From positions 1-11,906 of the forward strand of contig JAEEOX010000113.1 in assembly GCA_016284485.1 (NCBI GenBank): a stretch of 11,906 bases of DNA, given 5' to 3'. Source of the stretch: Bacillota bacterium (GTDB taxonomy: Bacteria > Bacillota > Clostridia > Peptostreptococcales > Anaerovoracaceae). Every line of letters starts with the position of its first letter. Position 1 is the stretch's first letter. The translations under genes and the position numbers were made by a program. This document shows, one piece after another, positions 1-6,822 of this stretch. The notes under the pieces were generated by a model that did not search any database, had not been told where the DNA came from, and worked only from the letters and a program-made list of their open reading frames with translations.

Positions 1-2486
1 AATCTTATGGATCCGTCGGTTACAGTGAACTTGGCGTGGGACTTGTTGACGTCGGGCGGAAGCACCTTGATGCCCATGTCGTGGCAGTTACGGATGTATC
101 TGGCAGTCTGGTTGAAATCTCCCATGACCGAGGTCATGAGGGCTGCCATGAATTCGGTGGGATAGTAGCGCTTCAGATATCCTGTCTCGTAAGCCAGCAC
201 AGCATAGGCTGCTGCGTGAGACTTGTTGAAGGCGTAGGACGCGAAGGTCACCATGTCTTCGAATATCACTTCGGCCGCTTCCCTGGGAATGCCGTTTCTG
301 ATACACCCCGCGATCTCCACCGTTCCGTCATCGGCCAGCTTGCCGTTTATGAAGTATTCCTTCTCCTTCAGCATCACGTCATGCTTCTTCTTGGACATGG
401 CACGCCTCACCAGGTCGGATCTTCCGTAACTGTAGCCTCCCAGGTCGCGGACTATCTGCATGACCTGCTCCTGGTACACCAGGCAGCCGTAGGTCACGTC
501 CAGGATGGGCGCCAGCTTGTCGGTGACGTACCTGATCTTCTCCGGGTGTTTTTTGTTCTCGATGTATTTGGGGATGGAGTCCATGGGACCCGGTCTGTAG
601 AGGGAGATGCCTGCCACGATGTCCTCGAAGCAGGTGGGCCTCAGGTTTTTCATGAACTGAGTCATGCCGCTGGATTCCAGCTGGAAAACGCCTGAGGTGT
701 TGCCCTGGGCGATCATCTCGTAAACTTCCGGGTCGTCGTAACCCATCTTCGCAAAATCTATGTCTATGCCGTGGTCTTTTTTGATGAGTTCCAGGGCGTC
801 CCTGATCACCGTCAGGTTCCTCAGTCCCAGGAAGTCCATCTTGAGAAGTCCCAGCTCCTCAATGGTGGTCATGGTGAACTGGGTGGCCGGTCCCTTGTCG
901 GAAAGATAAAGCGGCACGTATTCGTCAATGGGAAGCCTGGATATCACCACGCCTGCGGCGTGGGTGGATGCGTGTCTGGGCATGCCTTCCAGAGCCATGG
1001 CCATGTCAACTATGCGCCTGGCCTCTTCATCATTCTCATAAAGCGGCTTCAGTTCAGAGCCCGGCATGTCCAGAGCCTTCCTTAAGGTCATGTCCAGTTC
1101 GAAGGGGATGGCCTTGGCTATCTGGTCAGCCTTGGCGTAGGTGGCGCCCAGCACCCTGGCCACGTCCCTCACCGCCATCTTGGCCTTCATGGTGCCGAAG
1201 GTGATGATCTGGGAGACCCTGTCCTTTCCGTACTTGCGGGTGACGTAGTCGATGACCTCGCCCCGCCTCTCGTAGCAGAAGTCCACGTCGATATCGGGCA
1301 TGCTGACCCTCTCGGGATTAAGGAATCTCTCGAAGATCAGGCTGTACCTGATGGGATCTATGTCGGTTATCCTCAGCGAGTAGGCCACGATGGATCCTGC
1401 GGCAGATCCCCTGCCCGGGCCTACCATGATGCCGTTTTGCTTGGCATAGTTTATGAAATCCCAGACGATCAGGAAGTACTCCACATAGCCCATCTTCACG
1501 ATAGTGTCTATCTCGTAGTTCATCCTTTCCTGAAGCTCCGGGCTGTCGGCTCTGTCCCCGTATCTGTCGCGGAGGCCGCTTATGCAGAGTTCCCTGAAAT
1601 ATTCTTCGTTCGTCTTGCCTCCGGGCGCAACAAACTCCGGCAGATGGTACTCTCCGAACTTGAAGTCGAAATTGCACCTGTCGGCTATGATCTCCGTGTT
1701 CTCTATGGCGCCGGGTATGTCGCCGAAGAGTTCACGCATCTCCTCTTCGCTCTTCAGGTAGAACTGGTCCGTGGGATATCTCATCCTTTCGGGCTCGTCC
1801 AGGGTAGTGCCGGTCTGGATGCACAGGAGCACGTCGTGCGCCTCCGCGTCCGAGCGGTTCACGTAATGGCAGTCGTTGGTGGCCACCAGGGGGATCCCCA
1901 GTTCCCTGGAAAGTCTCAGCATGTCCGCCCTTATGGCCTTTTCTCCGTCCAGTCCGTGGTCCTGAAGTTCCAGGTAGAAGTTGCCCTCACCGAAGATGTC
2001 ACGGAAGGCGATGGATTCGTTTTTTGCGCCCTCGTAGTCTCTGAGAAGCAACTTCTTCTGAACGTCGCCTGAAAGGCAGGCAGAAAGGCAGATAAGGCCC
2101 TCAGAATGGGCCCTGAGCACGTCCTTGTCGATCCTGGGCTTGTAGTAGAAGCCCTCCGTGTAACCTATGGAGACGATCTTGATCAGGTTCCTGTAACCCG
2201 TCTCGTTCTCGGCCAAAAGGATCAGGTGGCCCTGGCGCTTGTCCAGGTCTGCGTCCTTGTCCAGGTGACTGCGAGAGGCCGTGTACACCTCGCATCCAAT
2301 GATGGGTTTGATGCCCTGGGCCTTGCACTCCTTGTAGAAGTCCACCACGCCGAACATGGCGCCGTGGTCGGTGATGGCCATGGAGGTCATGCCAAGCTCC
2401 TTGCCGCGCTTCACCACGTCCTTGATGCGGGCCGCGCCGTCCAGAAGACTGTATTCAGTATGTAAATGCAAATGTGTGAATCCCAT
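1..2486 (-). CDS. dnaE: DNA polymerase III subunit alpha, DnaE (3' end outside window)
   Basis: Catalytic subunit of the replicative polymerase. The first 828 codons are visible; bacterial DnaE is usually about 1,100-1,200 residues, so roughly the last quarter lies beyond position 1. The protein opens with the PHP domain: MGFTHLHLHTEYS, then TDHG at about 39-42, CEVY at 65-68 and H87. The PHP metal-ligand set looks intact, unlike in E. coli DnaE, so a metal-dependent PHP (possibly proofreading) activity is possible by family knowledge. The polymerase palm shows MPDIDVDF at 396-403 (catalytic D400 and D402) and KMDFLGLR at 549-556 (D551). The start is certain: an in-frame TAA lies 12 bases upstream and the HLHLH motif begins at residue 5. 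No Shine-Dalgarno sequence precedes it, and a -10 box ends 6 bases before the ATG. The gene is divergent from the EEP-family gene. There is no frameshift in the visible part. Confidence 0.97.
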   Translation of the reverse strand, partial: MGFTHLHLHTEYSLLDGAARIKDVVKRGKELGMTSMAITDHGAMFGVVDFYKECKAQGIKPIIGCEVYTASRSHLDKDADLDKRQGHLILLAENETGYRNLIKIVSIGYTEGFYYKPRIDKDVLRAHSEGLICLSACLSGDVQKKLLLRDYEGAKNESIAFRDIFGEGNFYLELQDHGLDGEKAIRADMLRLSRELGIPLVATNDCHYVNRSDAEAHDVLLCIQTGTTLDEPERMRYPTDQFYLKSEEEMRELFGDIPGAIENTEIIADRCNFDFKFGEYHLPEFVAPGGKTNEEYFRELCISGLRDRYGDRADSPELQERMNYEIDTIVKMGYVEYFLIVWDFINYAKQNGIMVGPGRGSAAGSIVAYSLRITDIDPIRYSLIFERFLNPERVSMPDIDVDFCYERRGEVIDYVTRKYGKDRVSQIITFGTMKAKMAVRDVARVLGATYAKADQIAKAIPFELDMTLRKALDMPGSELKPLYENDEEARRIVDMAMALEGMPRHASTHAAGVVISRLPIDEYVPLYLSDKGPATQFTMTTIEELGLLKMDFLGLRNLTVIRDALELIKKDHGIDIDFAKMGYDDPEVYEMIAQGNTSGVFQLESSGMTQFMKNLRPTCFEDIVAGISLYRPGPMDSIPKYIENKKHPEKIRYVTDKLAPILDVTYGCLVYQEQVMQIVRDLGGYSYGRSDLVRRAMSKKKHDVMLKEKEYFINGKLADDGTVEIAGCIRNGIPREAAEVIFEDMVTFASYAFNKSHAAAYAVLAYETGYLKRYYPTEFMAALMTSVMGDFNQTARYIRNCHDMGIKVLPPDVNKSHAKFTVTDGSIR

Positions 2487-2492
2487 GGCAGT

Positions 2493-2521
2493 ATTTTACC
2501 ACAGAAACATTGCAATAAAAA
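2493..2521 (-). promoter_or_regulatory. Predicted dnaE promoter, extended -10, leaderless layout
   Basis: Read on the minus strand, TGG precedes TAAAAT (2498 to 2493), giving an extended -10 element TGnTAAAAT. Only six bases (ACTGCC) separate it from the dnaE ATG at 2486, so a start site 7 bases downstream of the -10 falls on the A of the ATG. The -35 at 17 bp spacing (TTTTTA, 2521-2516) is poor, which the TG extension may offset. The absence of any SD-like sequence supports initiation on a leaderless mRNA. A promoter further upstream cannot be excluded. Confidence 0.6.
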
Positions 2522-2556
2522 GAGAGATGTTGGGCAAGATATCCACAAGGTTTCTT

Positions 2557-2585
2557 TTTACAAATCCCTTTCGCTGTGATAGAAT
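2557..2585 (+). promoter_or_regulatory. Predicted sigma-A promoter of the EEP-family gene
   Basis: TTTACA (2557-2562) and TAGAAT (2580-2585) are separated by exactly 17 bp, and TGA just before the -10 makes it an extended -10. Transcription would start near 2592, giving a leader of about 33 bases that contains AGGAGG (2611-2616), 8 bases before the ATG at 2625. This promoter is back-to-back with that of dnaE; the two -35 elements are about 36 bases apart. Confidence 0.75.
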
Positions 2586-2624
2586 TATGCAGAAATAAAG
2601 CCCAATACACAGGAGGCGCAAAAA

Positions 2625-3734
2625 ATGTCAAACTCAAAGCGGATCAGCCCTGTAAGGATGATCTTAAGAATAATACTGATATTGATACTGATCCTTGTTC
2701 TGGTGATCGGCGGCTACGTGGGTTACGTGCTCCTTTCCTACCACAGGATCGATGACAACCAGGTACTGGAGGTGGGCGGCAGCGCCGGCCTCTCCTCTGT
2801 GGACGCCGGCCCGACCGCGGAATATGACCTCACCAACTGGAACATAGGCTTCGCAGCCTATACCGACCAGTTCAGTTTCTTCATGGACGGAGGCCTGTAT
2901 TCCAGAGCCTTCTCCGAGGAGGCGGTCCTGACCAACATGGACGACATCATGGATGAGCTCCAGTCCTTCGATTCGGACTTCTACCTGATCCAGGAAGTGG
3001 ACTACGACTCCACCAGATCCTACCATGTTGACCAGCTGAAGCTTCTGAACGACAGGTTCCAGTCCGGATTCGACTCCGTGTTTGGAGTGAACTACGACTC
3101 GCCCTATCTTTTCTATCCGTTCACAAGTCCCACAGGCATCTCCCGGGCAGGCATACTGACCCTGTCTTCTGCTGACATAGAGTTATCGGTAAGACGCAGT
3201 CTTCCCGTCCAGACCAGCCTTGCGAAGTTCCTGGACCTTGACAGATGCTACACCGTGAGCCGCATCCCGGTCTCGGACGGCAGGGAGTTGATCCTCATCA
3301 ATCTCCATCTTTCGGCCTACACCACTGATGACACCATCGTCACCAGGCAGGTCCAGATGCTCATGGACACCATGCAGGAGGAGTACGCCAAGGGCAACTA
3401 CGTCATTGCAGGCGGAGACTTCAACATGGATCTCCTGGGTAATTCTCCCGAGATCTTCGGTGTGTCCGGCGAAGATTACAGCTGGGCTCAGCCCTTCCCG
3501 GAGCAACTGATCCCCGGCGGGCTGAAGCTCTACGCTCCCCTGGATACAGCGGCTCCCGTTCCATCATGCAGGAACGCTGACTCCCCATGGGATCCCGAGA
3601 CCAACTTCCAGCTGACCATCGACGGTTTCATCATCTCCGACAACGTTAAGGTGGAGACCTGCGAGGTCATCGACACCCAGTTCGCCTACTCGGATCACAA
3701 TCCTGTCCACCTGAGATTCTCCTTGGCAGGCTGA
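2625..3734 (+). CDS. Membrane-anchored endonuclease/exonuclease/phosphatase (EEP) family protein
   Basis: The protein has 369 residues. A strongly hydrophobic segment at about 12-37, preceded by basic residues (KRISPVR), looks like an uncleaved N-terminal membrane anchor that places the catalytic domain outside the cytoplasm. The EEP (DNase I/sphingomyelinase-like) active-site series is complete and in order: NWNIG at 71-75, QEVD with metal-binding E124, NLHLS with H228, GGDFN at 263-267, TIDG with D333, and SDHNP with D357 and the catalytic H358. The family hydrolyses phosphodiester or phosphomonoester bonds in nucleic acids, phospholipids or inositol phosphates; the substrate cannot be told from sequence. 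A membrane anchor suits a cell-surface or lipid substrate, but that is inference. The start is fixed by AGGAGG 8 bases upstream. The gene is monocistronic, with its own promoter and terminator. Confidence 0.88.
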   Translation: MSNSKRISPVRMILRIILILILILVLVIGGYVGYVLLSYHRIDDNQVLEVGGSAGLSSVDAGPTAEYDLTNWNIGFAAYTDQFSFFMDGGLYSRAFSEEAVLTNMDDIMDELQSFDSDFYLIQEVDYDSTRSYHVDQLKLLNDRFQSGFDSVFGVNYDSPYLFYPFTSPTGISRAGILTLSSADIELSVRRSLPVQTSLAKFLDLDRCYTVSRIPVSDGRELILINLHLSAYTTDDTIVTRQVQMLMDTMQEEYAKGNYVIAGGDFNMDLLGNSPEIFGVSGEDYSWAQPFPEQLIPGGLKLYAPLDTAAPVPSCRNADSPWDPETNFQLTIDGFIISDNVKVETCEVIDTQFAYSDHNPVHLRFSLAG

Positions 3735-3762
3735 GCAAAAAACTCAATCAGATAAACCAAAG

Positions 3763-3788
3763 GCCGCCCGGCGTGGGCGGCTTTTTTT
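3763..3788 (+). terminator. Rho-independent terminator of the EEP-family gene
   Basis: A perfect 7-bp stem, GCCGCCC (3763-3769) with GGGCGGC (3775-3781), closes a GGCGT loop and is followed by seven T (3782-3788). It lies 28 bases after the TGA. The same hairpin core recurs in opposite orientation at the end of the convergent aro operon. Confidence 0.93.
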
Positions 3789-3863
3789 GCGTGCACTTTG
3801 GCGGAGGTTTCGATGCGATGTGTCAGGAAAACATGGCTATGCACGGTGGCGATCCAGTGAAAC

Positions 3864-3878
3864 TGTGGCTACAGCCTA
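3864..3878 (+). repeat. Possible degenerate first unit of the palindrome array
   Basis: Contains GGCTACA and ends in GCCTA at 3878. This is exactly 17 bases before the first intact unit at 3896, the same gap as between the intact units. The middle and left arm of a full unit are not recognisable. It may be the decayed remnant of a seventh unit, or a chance match. Nothing recognisable is seen in 3789-3863. Confidence 0.35.
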
Positions 3879-3895
3879 ACCAGTCAGCCACTCTA

Positions 3896-4201
3896 TAGGC
3901 TACATTCCCCTTAAACAGGGGTTTGTAGCCTATCATTTCTGCTTCTCCGTAGGCTACATTCCCCGAAAATGAGAGTTTGTAGCCTATTGATTAGGCTTCT
4001 CCGTAGGCTACATCCCCCGAAAATGAGGGGTTGTGGCCTATCAAACCATATCATCTGTAGGCTACATCCCGCAAAAAAGGGGTTTGTGGCCTATCGGTCC
4101 CACTTCGCCATAGGCTACATTCCCCGGAAATGAGGGGTTGTGGCCTATCATTTCTGCTTCTCTGTAGGCTACATCCCTCGAAAATGAGGGGTTGTAGCCT
4201 A
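3896..4201. repeat. Six tandem palindromic repeats, 54-base period
   Basis: Six units of 36-37 bases start at 3896, 3950, 4004, 4058, 4111 and 4165 and end at 3932, 3986, 4040, 4093, 4147 and 4201. Each begins TAGGCTACA and ends TGTAGCCTA or TGTGGCCTA, a 9-bp outer stem. Inside is a second stem, CCCC with GGGG, around a GAAAATGA-type loop; units 2 and 4 have weaker inner stems. The five gaps are all exactly 17 bases. Gaps 1 and 5 differ at one base, gap 2 shares its last eight bases with gap 1, and gaps 3 and 4 have diverged. So the array arose by tandem duplication, while length and palindromes stayed constant. It lies between two convergent genes, where REP-like elements often sit. No encoded protein and no U-tracts are seen. 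The role is unknown. Confidence 0.92.
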
Positions 4202-4220
4202 GTGACACGGCCACAAACCA

Positions 4221-4252
4221 ATACAAACAGGGCCGCCCATGCCGGGCGGCCC
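4221..4252 (-). terminator. Terminator of the aro operon
   Basis: On the minus strand, a 9-bp stem GGGCCGCCC (4252-4244) pairs with GGGCGGCCC (4238-4230) around the loop GGCAT, followed by TGTTTGTAT (4229-4221). The stem is strong and the U-tract is interrupted. It lies 8 bases after the stop codon of the Aro fusion. The core differs from the EEP-gene terminator only in one loop base and two extra outer pairs. Confidence 0.82.
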
Positions 4253-4260
4253 ATCAATCT

Positions 4261-6822
4261 CTAAATATTAAGTTTCTCTATCACCATATCCGCGTTCTCA
4301 TCCGGGTCATCACTTTCGACCTTGACCCTTTCGTCGGCCCACGACTCGTACATCGGAAGCCTCATCTCGTAGAGCCGGTCCACTCCCGTGCTGAGGCTCA
4401 GCGGCCTGCCGCCCACAGCCAGATCCTTAAGGTCTTTTTCCAGGAATACCAGTCTGCCGTTCCGGGCGAGTTCATAGTAGTTCTCCTCGCGGTTCACCAC
4501 TCCGCCTCCGGTGGATATGACCACTCCGGTCTCCCTGCCTGCTTCATCGCAGGCCATCATCTCCAGCTCCCTGAAGTAGTCCTCTCCATACTCTCCGATG
4601 AGTTCCGGTATGGGCTTGCCGTTTCTCAGCTCGATCATCTCGTCGGTGTCCAGGAATTCTCTTCCCAGCTTCTCTGCGATCTTCTGACCGATCATGGTCT
4701 TTCCCGCTCCCGGCATGCCGATGAGGACGATGTTCTCCCTCCAGCGGCGGATCTTTTGAGCCACTCTCTCCTCCATGCCGTCTTTGTCCTCGAACTTAAG
4801 GGTAGTGAAGAGCATGGCGGAATATATGCCCTGGTAGACGAACATGTCCAGGCCGGCTACGCCATCGATCAGGCTCTTTCCGGCCTGGCAGACGAAGCTG
4901 GTCCTCAGGGGGTTGTACACCAGGTCCACTGCCCATTCCAGTCTGGGGAAGGCGCCCGGGTTCACAGGTGACGGGACGACCTCCGGGTACATGCCAACGG
5001 GAGTGGCGTTCACCACGATCTGCGCGTCCAGGTTTTCTTTTACGGCCCTGCCTTCCGTGATGGCTTCATGGGTCAGCACGTTCACTGCCGACGCGCCCTT
5101 GTCGAAAAGCACCTGCACCGCGGCCTTGGACGCGCCGCCGTTTCCCAGCACCAGGCACTTCCTGCCGGTCACCTCCACGCCGTGCTTCTCCAGCATCTTC
5201 TTCAGGCCGAAATAGTCGGTGTTGAAGCCCTTGAGCCTGCCGTTCCTCCTGACCACGGTGTTCACCGCGCCGATGGCTTTGGCCTCAGGGGAAAGCTCGT
5301 CCAGATACTTCATGACCTCCGTCTTGTAAGGCATGGTCACGTTGAGCCCCGCCCACTTGCCGTTTCTCAGGAAGTCCTCCAGTTCCTCCGGCTCCTTGTC
5401 GAACAAAACATACTCGTAGGCTTTGCCCGTCTCACGGGAGATCATCTCGTGGAGCGCCGGACTGAAGCTGTGGCTCAGCCCTCTTCCAAGGAGGCCGAAG
5501 GGCATGGTCTGCTCCGCCCTGCTGATCTCCATGATCTTGGTCATGACCTCCTGTTCATGGGGTCTGAGCCCGCTGAGGATCTCCTGCTCACGCTTCTCGT
5601 CCCTTACGGGAAGACCCTGTTCAGCCTTGAGTCTGCCGATCTTACGGGCAACATCCATCCTTCTCTCCAGCGCTTCCAGGATCACCTTATCCTCGTCATC
5701 TATTCTTTTTCTGAGGCCTTCCAGAGTTTCAGGGTATTCCCTGACTGTCTCCGCAGCCCCGGTCTGCGCTGGCTCTTCAGTGCTCTCGGCACCCCCTCTC
5801 TCCCAGAGGAGAGCGTCGTATACTGCCATGGCCGCCGCGGCTTCCACCACAGGCACTGCCCTCAGCACCACGCATGGGTCGTGCCTGCCCTTTATCTCTA
5901 TGACCGCAGCCCTCATCTCCTTGAGGTCCACAGTTTTCTGCTTCATTGAAACTGAGGGGGTTGGCTTGAAGGCAGCCCTGAAAACTATGGGCATGCCGCT
6001 GGCGATCCCGCCCAGGATCCCGCCGTGGTTGTTGGTGACGGTCACCACATTGCCGTCCGGGTCGAAATCGAACGGATCGTTGTTATACGATCCTCTCATC
6101 TTTGCGCCCTGAAATCCGGAACCGAACTCTATGCCCTTCACCGCAGGTATGGCGAAGACCGCTTCCGCGATCCTTCCCTCCAGACCGTCGAAATACACGT
6201 CTCCGCAGGAACCGGGCTTCACGCCCATGATGCCGCACTCGATGACTCCTCCCACGGAATCTCCCTTGGCGGCCGCAGCCTGGATCACGTCTTCGAAACC
6301 CATGGGATCGGTCTCTCCGCCGATCTCAGTGATCTCAGCCATGACGCGGATGCCTTCCTTTTCAAGGAGCTGCTTGATGATGCCGCCGGCTATGACCAGT
6401 CCCACGGTGAGTCTGGCGCTGGACCTGCCGCCTCCGGCCGTCTCCGCTTCCAGACCGTCCTTCATCATCAGACCGAAGTCCGCATGACCGGGTCTGGGCT
6501 TGTACTTCAGGTCATCGTAGTCCTGGCTTCTCACGTCGGTGTTCCTGACCTCTGCCCTGATCACCGGTCCGGTGACTATGCCGAACTGACCGCCGAAGTT
6601 GGTGACGCCCTCCTTCCAGAGCACGTCGTCAGGTTCCCGCCTTGCAGTCACAAAATATGACCCGCCGTCATGTGCGGCGGATCTCCTTGCCATGAAGGCG
6701 TCAAGCTCTCTGTAATCTATGACGGTCCCCTGAGGTATCCCGCGGATGGTGGTGGTCACCGCCGGCCCGTGGGACGTGCCGTCCACTGTTATCTTTATCT
6801 TTCTTCCGTATGTGCTGGCCAT
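4261..6822 (-). CDS. aroC-aroQ-aroE-aroK: Four-domain Aro fusion: chorismate synthase, chorismate mutase, shikimate dehydrogenase, shikimate kinase
   Basis: One uninterrupted 853-residue frame. Chorismate synthase (about 1-340, makes chorismate from EPSP) has GTSHG with H18, RPGHAD with H113, GRSSARLT and RHDP with D315. A short acidic linker (341-362) leads to an AroQ-type chorismate mutase (about 363-440). All seven residues matching the E. coli active site are present: R371, R387, K399, D408, R411, E412 and Q438. Shikimate dehydrogenase (about 441-675) has SFS at 452-454, catalytic K500, N521, D536, GNGGAS at 560-565, NATPVGM at 605-611 and Q664; the usual NRT cofactor motif is absent. Shikimate kinase (about 695-853) has Walker A GMPGAGKT at 702-709, DTD at 725-727, R751, TGGG at 771-774 and the lid motif GRPL at 805-808. 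Together these are pathway steps 4, 5 and 7 plus chorismate to prephenate. The ATG abuts the aroB stop, with a GAGG site inside aroB, so translation is probably coupled. Confidence 0.96.
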   Translation of the reverse strand: MASTYGRKIKITVDGTSHGPAVTTTIRGIPQGTVIDYRELDAFMARRSAAHDGGSYFVTARREPDDVLWKEGVTNFGGQFGIVTGPVIRAEVRNTDVRSQDYDDLKYKPRPGHADFGLMMKDGLEAETAGGGRSSARLTVGLVIAGGIIKQLLEKEGIRVMAEITEIGGETDPMGFEDVIQAAAAKGDSVGGVIECGIMGVKPGSCGDVYFDGLEGRIAEAVFAIPAVKGIEFGSGFQGAKMRGSYNNDPFDFDPDGNVVTVTNNHGGILGGIASGMPIVFRAAFKPTPSVSMKQKTVDLKEMRAAVIEIKGRHDPCVVLRAVPVVEAAAAMAVYDALLWERGGAESTEEPAQTGAAETVREYPETLEGLRKRIDDEDKVILEALERRMDVARKIGRLKAEQGLPVRDEKREQEILSGLRPHEQEVMTKIMEISRAEQTMPFGLLGRGLSHSFSPALHEMISRETGKAYEYVLFDKEPEELEDFLRNGKWAGLNVTMPYKTEVMKYLDELSPEAKAIGAVNTVVRRNGRLKGFNTDYFGLKKMLEKHGVEVTGRKCLVLGNGGASKAAVQVLFDKGASAVNVLTHEAITEGRAVKENLDAQIVVNATPVGMYPEVVPSPVNPGAFPRLEWAVDLVYNPLRTSFVCQAGKSLIDGVAGLDMFVYQGIYSAMLFTTLKFEDKDGMEERVAQKIRRWRENIVLIGMPGAGKTMIGQKIAEKLGREFLDTDEMIELRNGKPIPELIGEYGEDYFRELEMMACDEAGRETGVVISTGGGVVNREENYYELARNGRLVFLEKDLKDLAVGGRPLSLSTGVDRLYEMRLPMYESWADERVKVESDDPDENADMVIEKLNI

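Noticed and set aside
3896..4201. CRISPR array
   Set aside because: The repeats are 36-37 bases but the gaps are only 17 bases, gaps 1 and 5 are almost the same sequence, and no cas genes are present. The pattern fits a tandem palindromic repeat.
4051..4257. Minus-strand 68-codon open frame overlapping the repeats
   Set aside because: It exists because the 54-base period is divisible by three, which gives an 18-residue repeat. It spans the aro terminator, and its apparent protein is only the translated palindromes.
5068..5949. Plus-strand open frame of 293 codons
   Set aside because: It lies antisense to the well-supported Aro fusion, has no recognisable domain, and arises from the high GC content of the real gene. 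The plus-strand frames over dnaE, aroB and the kinase are rejected for the same reason.
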